Assembly: GCF_026914185.1 (NCBI RefSeq)
Contig: NC_070563.1
Coordinates: 6,469,001 to 6,533,000 of the forward strand
DNA from: Puccinia triticina
Lineage: Eukaryota > Basidiomycota > Pucciniomycetes > Pucciniales > Pucciniaceae
Direction: 5' to 3'
DNA length: 64,000 nt
Shown: one piece after another, positions 21,117-32,957 of the stretch
Layout of the letters: each line of letters starts with the position of its first letter
Numbering within the stretch: position 1 is the first letter of the stretch
Program-made: the position numbers and the translations under genes
Notes under the pieces: generated by a model
What the model was told of the DNA's origin: nothing
Databases searched by the model: none
Seen by the model: the letters and a program-made list of their open reading frames with translations, nothing else

Positions 21117-22944
21117 GAGTTTTTCAAGCCAGATAATCATAAATCATCTCTTTTGGCAAAAGCTCAAATAGAAGAGTTGATAATGAAGGAGCTGGAGGCA
21201 CATTGAATGTTTGGTCCGTTCTCTTGCGAAAAAGTGGCGTCCAAATTTGGTTTTTTCAGATCTAATCCTCTGGGCGCAGTGGTGAATAACAACGGAGTTA
21301 TTCGACCAATCAACAATTTGTTGTTCCCACGAAACAATAATACAATCAGATCAGTGAATTCCTTTGTTAACAAAAGGTATTTCAATACAACGTGGGATGA
21401 TTTTAAGGTGGTCTCCAGGTTCTTTGCATCTGATGACCACAAATTGGAGCTGGCTTTATTTGATTGGGAAAAAGCGTATCGGTAGATCCCTACAAGGATG
21501 GATCAATGGAAATATCTCTTAGTGAAAGATTTCAATGGGAATTTTCTGCTGGATACTTGTATCACCTTTGGAGGCGTTGCGGGTTGTGGTTCCTTTGGAC
21601 GACCGGCAGACGCTTGGAAATTGATAATGAAAAACCATTTCAAACTGGTTAATGTCTTGAGATGGGTCGACGACAACCTCTTTGTCCGACTAAAAGGCAA
21701 GAGTGTGGACATGCACAACATAGTCAAGTTATCTTTAGATTTAGGTGTTTTGAAAAACGACAAGAAGTTTTCAAATTTTTCCAACAAACAAAAGTTCATC
21801 AGATTCGTGTGGAACGGGATAAAGAAGCCCGTTCAATTACCAGACGGCAAGCTGGAACAGAGGATAAATCAGATACTCCCGTTTCTGAAGAAAGGAGAAA
21901 AGTTTCATTACAAAGAAGTGGATGTAAGGGTCGGGAGACCCTTCACTGTTTGGAGGCGGAGGGACAAGGCAGTGAGGCCTTGGAGCGGTTCTAGAAACAA
22001 TCTTGGGGCTTTATTTCATAGAGCTAGCTCAGTGAGAGAGGGATCAGTCCGGGGTCTCTCTACATACAAGATGAATCATAGAAGAAGGAGAAGAAAGGGA
22101 GTGAGAAGCTTACCTAGCTCAGTGAGAGAGGGATCAGTCCGGGGTCTCTGCTGAGCTAGGTGGGGAGCGGGGAAGTTCAGACTATATAGCTAAGAGTGAA
22201 ATATAAGCTGATGTAATCAAGGGTTAGTCCCGTGTAACCTTGTGAAACCCAAGGGAAGTGCAGGGCTTCACAGTGGAGGTCCTAGCTGGTAGATTGAACC
22301 ACGTTGCATACCTTTTGCCACACTTCAAGTGCCGCTTAAACTCAATTTATCAATGGCTAATGTCCTGGAAACATAGGAAAACGGCACGACATACACCTCT
22401 GGATGCACTTTTGGATCTGACTTTTTGGTTAGAGGCCCTAAACAATTTCAAACATGCAAGAATTATCAGCTACAGCCCACCAGTTGATGTGGGCTGGGTA
22501 GGCGACGTATCCACTTCATTTGGGATTGGAGTCCTTATTGGGAAGAGTTGGGCGCAGTTCAGGTTATGCAATCCGCGAGAGGACCCATGACGGATATCCT
22601 ATTTGGAAACAATGGCAATTTGTTTAGGCCTCTTAATGATTTTGAAACCACGTCCACAAAAAGGCAAAACTTTGGTTGTATGTACTGACAACACAACAAC
22701 GGAAAACAGTATCAACAACAAAGAATCCAGGGATGTGCAAGCAAACGCCTAATGGATGGGCATACAAGATATTCTGTTGGAGGAAGGTGTTGACCTTATG
22801 GCCAAGAGGGTTTCATCAAAAAACAATAAAGCAGATGCGCTTTCACACGGCATCCGGTTGGGACAAGAAGTACGACATCAAGTCATAATAGAGGTACTGG
22901 TTGACTTACGGGACGTGTTGTCTCAGGTAATCTTCACCGTCTAA
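21117..22944 (+). pseudogene. DIRS-like reverse transcriptase/RNase H pseudogene
   Basis: One reading register, interrupted by stops and an insertion, carries GAVVNNNGVIRPINNL, TTWDDFKVVSRFF, LALFDWEKAYR and then, after TAG 21483-21485, IPTRMDQW and FGGVAGCGSFGRPADAW. The catalytic-type motif is RWVDDNLFVR. Beyond a 350-bp LTR it resumes as VEVLAGRLNHVAYLLP, DVGWVGDVSTSFGIGVLIGK, VVCTDNTTTEN and VSSKNNKADALSH, an RNase H-like end. Further stops are TGA 21204-21206, TGA 22588-22590 and TAA 22750-22752. The WDD, DWEKAYR and WVDD signatures resemble the DIRS-type elements of basidiomycetes. I see no tyrosine recombinase, so the class is a moderate call. Confidence 0.65.
21923..22272 (+). repeat. 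350-bp solo LTR inside the DIRS-like RT
   Basis: It starts TGTAAGGGTCGGGAGACCC and ends GGGCTTCACA, with GTGGA directly repeated on both sides (21918-21922 and 22273-22277), a perfect 5-bp duplication. Removing it restores the coding register KEVD-VEVLAGRL. It holds an internal duplication of about 35 bp containing AGTGAGAGAGGGATCAGTCC (near 22027 and 22121) and a CTATATAGC promoter-like box at about 22180. Confidence 0.85.
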
Positions 22945-23993
22945 GGCGCTTACCGGGCCCTTTTTTGGTGCAACAATTGTGATGTGTGGGGACAGCTCTT
23001 CCCTTTTGCGGTGTTTTCCCGTGGTACTGTCCTCTTTTTGCACGTATGAGGAGACCATTTGCTACACGGTCTATATTCACTTGTTTTGGTTTATTAAGTT
23101 ACACTCTTTTAATTTTGTTTCTGAATGGTTTTTGGGAGACGTGAGAAAACAATTAGGTAGAAGTTGGGGGGTCTTGCTCAGGGTCAGGCTTCTCCCTGAG
23201 TTGTGGGTTTAGCGCTAGCCCTCACCTTCTCCGCTGGCCAGCAGCACCTATTTCTCTCCACCTCCAGGAAGGAGGGAAACTCACCAGTCACCAGTGCCCA
23301 GCTACCTCCATAGGCCGGGGCCCATCATGGTGACCTAATAACCAACAAGGTTTTAGGTGAGGCTCTCCACCGAGACCCAGAAACCAACCCTAGTGAAAAC
23401 CTACCCTAAAGGTAGGGACCACAAGGGTATACAGATAAATCTTGCTTGCAAGCCCTGTGCTGTGGCAAAGATTTATTGCGGGGGTGCGAGTAGGGCACCG
23501 GGAGCTCCCCTCCGTCCATGGAGGCTGCTAAGTGGGCAGACCTGAGAGATCGGAGCTGGGTGGCGCACAGACCGCAAGAATCAAGCTGTCATGCAGATCG
23601 CAACCACACGCCAGAGAGACTCTTATAAGAGTCCCCAGCGGAGGGAGAGACACGCTCCTCACGCGTTCCCTCCCTTTAGCTCTCCCCTTGCCCACTTCTA
23701 GCGCTCGCCATTTTCTTTAGGCACCTCCCACCCACCCGTCTATACACTCAGGAGTGGGGTATGGTATACGCCTGAACCCACTCCTGTCTCTTGTTGCAGT
23801 TGCCGAAATGAATCACTATCATTTCTCACACCCTGGTCAAGGCCAAGGAGAGGGAAACCCTCTCTTGCCTCTCTTCCCACACTTGCTACGGGCAGCTGCG
23901 GCACAGCTGCCTGTGGCAAGTACCAGGCGAGAAGCGGCAGCCAAATGGATCCGGAAACGTGTGTGGAAGAGAAAAAGCGTAGACGGCTTGGAT
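22945..23993. other. Downstream part of the DIRS-like element and an unassigned short frame
   Basis: No clear gene. At 23806-23990 a frame beginning MNHYHFSHPGQGQGEGN and ending KWIRKRVWKRKSVD is cut off by the LTR that starts at 23994. It could be the beginning of an element protein, but I do not recognise it. Confidence 0.35.
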
Positions 23994-26032
23994 TATGGTT
24001 ACCCATCTAGCCCATTTCAAAATTTTCCATTTTCTCATATGTACGCTCACAAATCACCCAATACAGCGGCACCACTGGATTCTACGGCCAAAACTACACA
24101 GAACACCATGAACAACACACCTTGCATCCCTGTCAGCCTTAGAGTCAACTCAGCTGACCTAAAGTCTGACTTTATCTACTTTTTACATATGAATTACTTC
24201 ATATCTTTTTCATCTTAAGAGATAACCTTGTTTTGACTTCCTATTCTGTTTCCTCATGCAATTTTAACTCTGGTTACAACTTACCAATTCTTTGTAACTA
24301 TACTCCTTCCCTGAGTTCTTGAGTTCTAGCGCGCATGCGCAGTTGTGACGTGTCAGCGCTACCAGGCACGCCAAACCACATGTACATATGTAAATTACAT
24401 AAGCAAACTGTGAAAATTTTTGTATTCAGGATCCCCCTTGCCTGAGGAGGATCTACAGACTTCAGCACACCAGAACCACACCCCAGATAACCCCAGGATC
24501 ACCACCAAAGAGTTTACAACACTCCCAGTATACCTACCGTCACAGGCACCTAGGATATTGACAGTAAGTAACCTCTTTAACTGAACCTTGTTTATCTCAG
24601 AGGTACAACTCTGTGTCTTGCTTGATCTGCTCTTCTTTGCTGGCCTTTGCCTCATTCTTGATCACAGGGCTGTCCCTGCTTAACATCATTCTTTTTCTGT
24701 GGTTTTTGCAAGAAACAAACCACATAGGTTTCCCTTTAAAGAACATTGACTATCCAGAAGGAAGCTAAAAAATTGTGGCTGGATTAAACTTGTCTAATCC
24801 AGGATCCCTCCACATTTCTTTGGTGAGAGGAGGCTGTAGCACTCTCTAGCACAGCTTGGCAGCACTCTTCTGAAGAGGTAGCATTGCCAGTGGATGTGAA
24901 TTCCCACCAGAATAACCTCAAATATCTGCTTATCTTGATCCTGCTCAGTTTCTCTCTCTCTTTCTCTCTCTCTCTTATATTTGTATTTTCTTTATCCAAG
25001 GAAATCCAAATATTCCCCTCTTCTTTCTTGTGTCCTGCTGTCACTATAGAGACTCAGGCTCACAATCCCTCTGGATCAGAAGATACAACCCCTTCAAGAC
25101 ACCATCAGCCAGTTACATACACACAAAACACCATACTCAGGTCATGTAAACCGTTACATGAACCACACTCACCCAGGTCATGTAATCTGTTACATGGACC
25201 ACTCTGACAGCTTGGCTACCCTTTACATATACTGTACCTCATCAGCTGCACTTATCACATTGTGTTATGTACATGTCATGCAGTGTCATGCAGTGTCATG
25301 CAGTGTCATGCACACTTGATGCAGGCTTCTTCAGTCTAATGCATTCTTATGCAGGTGCATGCAGACTAGTGTAATAGGGTCTGCAGTCTGACAGCTGACA
25401 GATGACATCATGCAGGATCATGCAGGTGTCAAGATAGCAAAAACCCCTCATGCAGCTTGCAGATGACATCATTTGACAGGCCAGGCCAGCTCAAACATCT
25501 CACCTCCTATTTCTCACTAGCTAAATTCTCTCACATGACATCATGACCTCATGTGACCTGTCAACCACCAGCCCAAATGCCTCATTGTAGCCTTCAGGGC
25601 AGCTAAAACCCATCATTCTCTTGTTCCCCTGGAGATTAAAATGTCTCACTGTTGTACATTTAAGGAAGCTCTCCTCCCCTCCCCCCCCCCCAGTTGTAAT
25701 TTCTCTCAGCAAACTACTTGCACTCAGCTTACCCCATAACAGTACAATACTTGCTCACTCTACAGTATTAGCCCCACTCTATATTGTGGTTTTACACCCT
25801 TACATACAAATTAAACCATCATTACAACACTTACACATCAGCTACATCACCATAACCCTTAAGCCACCTGCTCAAAGTAGGCTATCTTTTGATACACCTC
25901 CACTATCACTACATTAAAGCCTTCCAATCTAAGATTGGGGGGCTTGTTTTAGTGTCTAGTGACCCAAGGTTCCCTCATAAATCACTTTCCGCACTCAGCA
26001 AAAGGTTCTCAGGAACACTTTTGAGCTTTACA
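23994..26032 (+). repeat. LTR copy B of the TGTGGTATGC family, interrupted
   Basis: It begins at ATGGTTACCCATCTAGCCC, lacking about 13 bases of the canonical start, and ends AACACTTTTGAGCTTTACA. It matches copies A and C on both sides of an inserted LTR (24131-25064). A C10 run lies near 25680. The missing start means the left border is uncertain. Confidence 0.8.
24131..25064 (+). repeat. Solo LTR nested in LTR copy B
   Basis: A 934-bp insertion starting TGTCAGCCTTAGAGTCAACT and ending GAGACTCAGGCTCACA. ATCCC is duplicated exactly on both sides (24126-24130 and 25065-25069). A CTCTCTCTTTCTCTC tract lies near 24955. The TGTCAG...CACA ends and 5-bp duplication suit a Copia-type LTR; the family is inferred. 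Confidence 0.85.
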
Positions 26033-27570
26033 ACACCCCGCTTGATGACCGGACATCAAGCGGGAGAAGCTTCTTGATCCCCTGCAACAAAGACCAGATC
26101 ACTGAAATGACCCAATAATACCAATATAATTATCTTTCTACTTCATCTGTTTTCAAGATTGCCTTTGTATTTGAAATTTAGAAATGTAAAAATATCCAAA
26201 AAGCCCTGACTCCTGAGGCAGTTGTCTGAGCCCAAATACCTGTTGGTCCCCGTGAGATTGGCGAAGTGCCCCGACTTTTATACCCGAGAATGCCCAACAG
26301 GTATTTTTAGAAAAAAACCCGGCCGGCCCCCGACCCGTTGGGTTGGATAGCCGGGTATACCTTCTGCTGGAAAATTACTGGGTGTGGCTGCAGAGAAAAC
26401 CATACCCACTTGCGGGTGGTGCAAGCAACCTTCCTTCGGAATAGAGGCCAAGTTTTCCACAATATCAAGTATCTCCTTACTAGATTCCACTATGAATCTT
26501 CAACTTATTTAGTTGAGCTTTTGTCAAAGTCTTTTTTCAAAAAAAAAGGAGACTTAGTGGGGCATCATGAAAAGCCTGAAAACAAACAGACAAAAGGTTT
26601 TTTCATGCCATTAACTTAATTTTGTGGCAGAAAGTGAACTGGACGCAAGGGTCCCCTCAACGCTCTGCCAAATTGTTGAGAGAACAGTGGCCCGGGTCCA
26701 GTTCCCTCGACAGATTGGCAGACCTTGAGGGAACTGCTGTGTTCAGAGAACAGCCTAGTTCCGGGCCACCGTTCCTTCAACGCTTTGACAGAGCGTTGAG
26801 AGAACTGGGTCCCAGAACCGCCCCGATGTTAGAATAATCTTTGCGTTGAGAGAGGGTTCTGACGATGTACCGTCTTTGGGGTTTAACGGACGTTTTCCTC
26901 CCTCGAGCGTCCAGAAAACATTCAATATTTCGTCGAGCGTCGAGGGAACGCTTGAGATTTCCTCGATTGCACCTGTGGTGTAGGGGGTAACCAGTTTCCA
27001 GGCCCGCCGCCATCGTCCGCAAACCCGGCTTATAGTTTGGGGCCTTAGACACAACCCAAGTTTCTGGGTTGAAGTGCATGGATAATTTTCACATGTAGCT
27101 ACAGATTATAGAAATACAAGATAACGTAAAACGCTTTGTATGTTTTAACCAGTAATTTTACAATTGATTTTACATGTTAACTCTACACGCAGCTACAAGT
27201 ACAGACACATTCACGAGCTAGAGCACTGCAACACGTCTTGCCCTTTGGAAACGATGATTGTGTTACAGCCGAGTGATGGTGTGGTGGGATTACATGGGCA
27301 GCTTTAATGGTGGCGCGTACAGTATGATTCTTGGATAATGTTTCTCGTAAATAATAAGTGAGCTCGGACGGTTTATCGACTAGCCGAAGACTTCCACGTG
27401 GGATAAAAAGCGGAACAGAGTTGGTTTGTCAATCACTAGAAGAGCAAATTCAGAACTCTTTGTCAGTTTATTTCTTGCTTCCGAGTCAGATGAGGAATGC
27501 GGGAGATACCAACATGAAGAGGAGATCGCGACATTCACCTGAAACGACCCAAAAGAAGAAAAAAAACTGA
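26033..27570. other. Repeat-derived region between LTR B and the RING/RRM gene
   Basis: It contains a perfect 10-bp hairpin CCGCTTGATG...CATCAAGCGG (26038-26063), an inverted pair AAATACCTGTTGG / CCAACAGGTATTT (about 26236-26308), and a CACTA-like right terminus ending GCGGGTGGTG near 26420. Next is an imperfect palindromic block of GAGAGAAC / GTTCCCTC words (26640-26830). The stretch 26836-27060 resembles 31480-31640 on the same strand. No supported gene. Confidence 0.5.
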
Positions 27571-29843
27571 TCAGTAAGGAACTGTCCGAAGGGAATGGAG
27601 AGTTAGTGGACAGACCATGAGATGCAAGATGTTGAGGGCTTCGCAATTTTTGATTTTCCACCCGAACAGGCTTTCGATCGCGATCTGATGGATGTTGGTC
27701 CACTTCTCGACCACCTCAATGTCCTTCGAGTCCTCAGCTTTCGTGCCCCCCTCTGAAAGATGTGCGCAATGCGAGAGGAGCGACATCAGATGATAAAACG
27801 GCCGCTCTGGAGACTTGATCGAACTGGTTGACTGTCATCTCCCTCACATCGCTCAGTCATTTCAATCCAATCACAAATATTAATGTATGAAGGAAAAGCA
27901 CTCACATGGGGCGCACAGAGTTTGAGTATCAACCTGACTGTCTTCATAATCTCATGTGATGTTTCGTTCTCTTTGATCCCCAGTATCTATGTATCAATCC
28001 AGTTGCAAGAAGACATCAGTTTTTTTTTTGTGTTCGAATGAATGGTTTTCGTAGAATAGTGAAATAGGAAAAGCGGGTGGAAGATACCTTGGAATGCAGC
28101 TCTGCAGAAGAGGTCAAGACGACCGAGCATGGCCGGTTTCCGATCTTCGTCCCGTGGCGATGTCGGACAACGAAATGGGCGGCGGTGAGGTTGCGGGCTT
28201 CGATGAAGCAGTGGTTCAAAGTCTTCCCATCCGTCCTTTAGCCATTGAAAAGAAAAAAACACGTTTCAGTCGACAGCATCCAGGAACAAATGGCTCAAGA
28301 TATATATGTTTGGATGAGATGCGCACGGTGTGCAGAGAATGTGGATGGGCAATGGGCAGAGCTCGGGTGGGGGAAGACAGTCGAGCCCTCCGGGCAGCCA
28401 AGCGACGATATCAGCGACCGTAAGACTCCAAGAAATGTTATCGACTGTGGCCCAAGGTGATCAGGGAATATCAGTACACGCCGACTCTTACTGAAACTCT
28501 ATTATTACCTCGAATGACTGGCCAGGGACACGAGTCTCCAGGGGCGCCTTGGAGAGGGATGGAGTCGTCGGACATCAACGCCGATGCGAGCTTATCGCCT
28601 TCGTGACTGGTAGGGTTCGGGCTCCATACGGAGCTGAACGAGCCGGTACAAAATCCCGATTGGTCGCTCGGTGGCGACGCAAAGTTAACATACTCTAAGA
28701 GAGTGTCCGATGAGTTTCTTGATGCTCTTTTATCTGCAACATTTGATCATTCAAGAAGACTGTTCGCTCACCGAATCTGTCCAAGCCATTGCTAAGAAAC
28801 TTCGGGTTCCCAAGGGATGGGAGATGATCGAAGCGCGTATTGTGGGCGTTCACGAAGGCGCTCGGGGGGTCGAAGCCGTGGACATGTTGGCTGCAGAAGA
28901 AGCAGACCATCTGGGGCGGAGGCGGGTCGTTACAGGAGGCGTTGATGAGGGTGTTGATGCAGGTGTTACAATGGGGATGGCAGCACGGCCACAGGCGAGA
29001 AAGCTCGAAGTGGGGCTTGGTGACTCCACAGGACGAACAGGCCAGCAGGACTCCGTGGTTCTCGATCTCCCGAGAGGGGCTGTACCCAAACAGCTTGTCG
29101 TCGTCCACCCTCGGCCGGGCAAGACTCGCCGAGCCGGGCTTCTGGCGATCGGCTTGCAGCTCCAGCCAGTCTAAGCCTAGCTGGTCGAATTGCTGCTCGG
29201 GACCCGCGGGGAAATCCTGGTCGGAACGCAGGTAATCTAGGATCCCAAGTTGGTCAAGGTCCTGGTAAAAGTCCTCTTGCGGGTTTCGGACTGAGGGCAG
29301 ATGGTCCAGACTTTCGAGGGCCAATTGGCTCGTCCAGGGCGCTCGATCCTCATATAAGGAGTATGAATCTAGATCACTCTCCGGTATCTGTTTCATAGCC
29401 AGACAAGTGATTAGCATGCTATTCTAAGCATAGAGTTTGGGGAGCAGATCGAGAACCCGTACCAAAATCTTATTATTTTTGTCATGGCTGCTTATTAGTG
29501 ATTCCGGTTGTCTTCTTGAGTCGCCAGCTCCTGGCCGCTGAAAAGCTAGACAATCCAGCCAAAGGATCAGAAAAGCGTCGGGGATGTGAGAGAAAGAAGG
29601 ATCAGCAAGAGAGCCCATGGATCCAATGCAAGCCGTTGGGGAGGGACACTGACGGTCTTGCTTGAGACGGAGCTCGAGCGAGCTTGAGTCAAAATTACCC
29701 TCCTGGTCCACGCTCTCAGGCGCCGGAGGAGAGTCCGTCCGGTCATGGGGATAGAAATAGGCCGGGGAGATGAGATGGTCGGGGATCGGGTCGGCTTGGT
29801 TGCTGGCGGTGAAGAGAGAGTAGTCTGGGGGTAATGCACACAT
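27571..29843 (-). CDS. RING-like zinc finger and RRM-like domain protein, multi-exon
   Basis: I assembled these minus-strand exons from GT-AG sites: 28772-29387, 28509-28733, 28327-28444, 28088-28235, 27906-27986 and 27571-27831 (TGA at 27571-27573). All junctions stay in phase. The first carries a cysteine-rich finger (ACSSCGVTKPHFELSRLWPC, CNTCIN, CFFCSQ). Exons 28327-28444 and 28088-28235 form an RRM-like fold: NISWSLTVADIVAWLPGG, PIHILCTP, DGKTLNHCFIEARNLTAAHF, RPCSVVLTSSAEL. The C-terminus (FYHLMSLLSHCAHL) is unassigned. The probable start is ATG 29841-29843 (MCALPPDYSLF); the splice between that 5' part and exon 28772-29387 is unresolved. Basidiomycetes have conserved proteins with this finger-then-RRM order; RNA binding is inferred from the fold. 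There are no inactivating mutations, so it is probably functional. Confidence 0.75.
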
Positions 29844-32030
29844 TTTTGGTGCCGGCGGTTTTGAGGCTGGGTCTGGTCCGGCTGAGACAAGTCCAGCAGG
29901 GGAGTATCTCTCCTGGCTCTCTCTCTCCCTGGCTGCCTTTCTCACAAGCAAGAAACAGGTGAGTAGTGACTGGGTGATTCGGTGGCAGAGATGCAAGAAA
30001 GGGCTGGATGTTTTAAGGGAGGGAAGAAGGCGAGTTGACTGGGGGAATTTGGTTTTTTTGGATTAGAAGAGAGCACAGGAGAAGACTATTTATAATCTTC
30101 CCGGCCGAGAGCGTAGCTGGATGCCGAAGGGGAGCTGAGAGGCCCCAAGATAAGCCAAAAAATTGGCTTATTCCTCCCAGCTGGTCACATGGCCAGATGT
30201 GATGCCGAGCAGGGGGCAGGGGGGGAGTGAGGTGAGGGTGGAAGATCATCGGCGGGAGTTGACGAGAGAAGCCGGCCCATAATTAACGAGGCTGGCGGAT
30301 TATTCTGTCTGGAAACCTTCTGGGTAATCACTCCATCGCCGTAAACTGGGGGCTCGCCTTCGAGATGAACGGACGAAGGAGATATTTATTTACAACTAAG
30401 GAGATGGGGTATGCTGCAAAAAGCAGTCAGGTTAGGGAAGCAGTTGGATTTCACAGTGATCCGGCTCAACTTCAATTGAGATGCCGCACCAACCAAATCC
30501 AATCAAACTTGACCGCCAATCAGCCCATCCGAGGCCACGCAGCGCACATCTGCCATCATGGACAGCACCAGTCCCCCCTGCCCAGCCAGCCGGAGATGGA
30601 TCGACAAAGCCGCGCCCTTTTCAGAGTTTCACCATCGGCCTCCCCCTTCCAGACAGACCCCCGTCAAGCTCACTTCGAGATCCGCCCCCCCGGAAGCTTG
30701 CCCATGATCGGCCAGGCGCGGTTTTTTTGGCTTAGAAAAAACTCAGTTGCATCTCTTCGCACATAAAACATCGGCGGCCAAACTTTGAGGCAGAACGTTT
30801 CCTGGACTTGGAGAGAGCCAGCCGGCGGATGACCGATCATCGTCTTGCTTGATTTTTCCCCAGACATAATATTTACTGTGGCCAGCTTGTCCAACACGTC
30901 ACGCCCCCGGCCAGCTTGTTTCTATTCACACAAGCACCCCCACCACATCCACGCCCATGCCGGTACGCTAATCATGAGCACCACCGGAGCTCGGCCTGGC
31001 CTGAGTGAGTTTTGGAACTTTTGGAAACGCCATCCTCTCCATCTCTCATTTCCCGCAAACACTGTTAACGATCACTCGTCGATAAGCGTGCCACAGTAAA
31101 TTCGTAGAGGGAAATCCAGCAGACAACCGAAGTGCTCGCCATGTGACGTCGGACCCGGCCTTATCTTGGCCGAGGATTCCACTCCCCATGCAACATCAAT
31201 GGATGTATCCTCAACAATTTATCCATCCGTCCAAGGCAAAACTCGAGCCGGAGGAGCCTGCGGGGAGCCCTAGGGAGCCCCATTGGGTACACGGCCTGCA
31301 TCTGTAACTTCATGTCGCTTGAATGGTTTTGCGGTGCATGATTTGTTTCAGCTCTGGTTCTGTGTCTCGGAAAACCCCCTTCGGAGGGAGACATCCCGTT
31401 GAGGGACCTGGTGCGAAGCACACTCAAAACCGCCCCTGTAACGTGTTGCAACTTCGCTGGGAGAGGACCTATTTACATGCATACAAGATGAGACTTTGCG
31501 TTGAGGGAGGGTTTCAAGAGCGTATCGGAACCCTCCACGCCGCCACCACGTCCCCCGGCTTCATCTTGCCCGAAGGCGAAGGAAACACTGTGATTTCCTC
31601 GATCACTCCGGCCGTGTACCGGGCTCGCACAAATGCACTACAGCCCCGTCCCTCCGGCTGCCGGGTTGCTCGGCAGGTCCTCCCAGACGGTAAGGTGCAG
31701 GAGGGCAGGCCACACACGTCTATCCGACTAATCGCCTACGTTCCGGTGTCCAAGAATGCGAGTCGAGGCCACAATATCGCCGTCCAAGAATGCGGTGTGG
31801 CCCACGCAAAATCTAACACCTGTTGGATCATCCATCCTTGGTATGATTCCGAGACAAGACCTGAGACAACTCAAGAGTTATAGCATCGGTACCATACACA
31901 TACATAAATATATGTTCCGAGAAGCTGCAAGGAATCACTGGTCTGGTGGGTGGGGGGGGGGGCTGAGGTGAAACCACTACTGGCGATGATACAGCCTGGT
32001 TCATGTTGCCGCAAAAGTCATCTGCCAGGT
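29844..32030. other. Intergenic region between the RING/RRM gene and the secreted-protein gene
   Basis: The RING/RRM promoter should lie in the first few hundred bases. Open frames at 30365-30766 and 31323-31883 lack domains and I do not call them genes. The segment 31480-31640 resembles 26836-27060. A run of ten G lies near 31955. Confidence 0.4.
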
Positions 32031-32035
32031 GCACA

Positions 32036-32042
32036 TATAAAC
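32036..32042 (+). promoter_or_regulatory. TATA-like box of the secreted-protein gene
   Basis: TATAAAC in the context GCACATATAAACCCCACCC, 169 bases before the ATG. It would allow a leader of about 140 bases. Confidence 0.5.
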
Positions 32043-32210
32043 CCCACCCATCCTGGCTCACCACGAAGAAGCATCCAAGTCTAGTCGCTCCCCAAACAGC
32101 CCATACTTACTAGATAGCTTCAGGAAAACCTCGTTCTTTAGACTTTTTCACTCTTTACATACATCTACCACTCAATCCAGTCGTTAGTCTCTTCATCTTA
32201 GTTCGCCATC

Positions 32211-32957
32211 ATGCTCGTTAGCCAAATCATCACCGTTCTGGGTTTTTGCCTATCCCAAGCTCGTGCCGCCGCTGTGCTTCCGGTCAACGATGAAGCGATC
32301 AAATCGTTTGTCGGATTGGTGACGCGGACTGATGTCCCCCTTGAAAACGCTCCTGGGTTTTCCAAGATCGCAAATAGTTTTCAAAAGCAACATTCCTTGA
32401 ACGGTCAACAGTTTCACGAAGATTTCGCCAATGCCGTCAGCCCAATGCTTGACCTCAACGACGGGCACACCCCTTACCTCCTCGACAGCTTCATCAGCTT
32501 CAGAAAAACTCTGGACGACCCCGAGTTAGCCGATCATCCCGCGGTCCGGAAAGAACGATTACAAATCTATCGAAACGCTCTGTACTCCGAGCTCGTCCGT
32601 CTAGGCGAACACAAGACGGAGAAATTTAATTCAGAGAGCCTGCAACGGGCACACAAGAGCCTCCACGAATTGTTAAACAAGAACCCCGACGGCAAGCAAC
32701 CCAGCCCCACTGAGATCTTTGAGGAACTCAAGCACACTGTCGAAAACTCAAACACCTTCAAACCCACGATGACATTCACCAAGCTCGACAGGGCGCAAGT
32801 CAACGAGCAGCTCAAGAAGACCAACGTGGCCGGCGCTCCGAAGGTCGGACCCCTCACCGGCCATCTCCCCATGGAACTGTTCACGACCCAATTCGACCAC
32901 ATGGCTCACCACCACCAACTCCATGCTACCGCTGCACCCGCTGTGGCAGTCGCTTAA
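32211..32957 (+). CDS. Small secreted protein, candidate effector
   Basis: A single-exon frame of 248 codons, ATG in the context CGCCATCATGC. Residues 1-20 (MLVSQIITVLGFCLSQARAA) form a signal peptide: short N-region, hydrophobic core and Ala-rich cleavage site. The mature part has no cysteine and no membrane segment. It is mostly charged and helical, with FRKTLDDPELADHPAVRKER, YSELVRLGEHKTEKFNSESL and FEELKHTVENSNTF, and ends in a His-rich HMAHHHQLH and an Ala/Val tail. I recognise no enzyme domain. In rusts, lone genes of this type in repeat-rich surroundings are often effectors delivered to the host. That role is inference; a secreted cell-wall or stress protein is an alternative. The frame is intact and has a TATA-like box upstream. 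Confidence 0.8.
   Translation: MLVSQIITVLGFCLSQARAAAVLPVNDEAIKSFVGLVTRTDVPLENAPGFSKIANSFQKQHSLNGQQFHEDFANAVSPMLDLNDGHTPYLLDSFISFRKTLDDPELADHPAVRKERLQIYRNALYSELVRLGEHKTEKFNSESLQRAHKSLHELLNKNPDGKQPSPTEIFEELKHTVENSNTFKPTMTFTKLDRAQVNEQLKKTNVAGAPKVGPLTGHLPMELFTTQFDHMAHHHQLHATAAPAVAVA

Noticed and set aside
21923..22272. A GT-AG intron in the DIRS-like RT
   Set aside because: The exact 5-bp duplication and TG...CA ends identify an LTR insertion.
28710..29235. Plus-strand frames of 130-154 codons
   Set aside because: Antisense shadows of the finger-domain exon of the minus-strand gene.
30365..30766. 133-codon plus-strand frame
   Set aside because: No recognisable domain, low-complexity composition and no splice or promoter support.
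31323..31883. 186-codon plus-strand frame
   Set aside because: No domain or signal peptide, and part of it resembles a repeat at 26836-27060.
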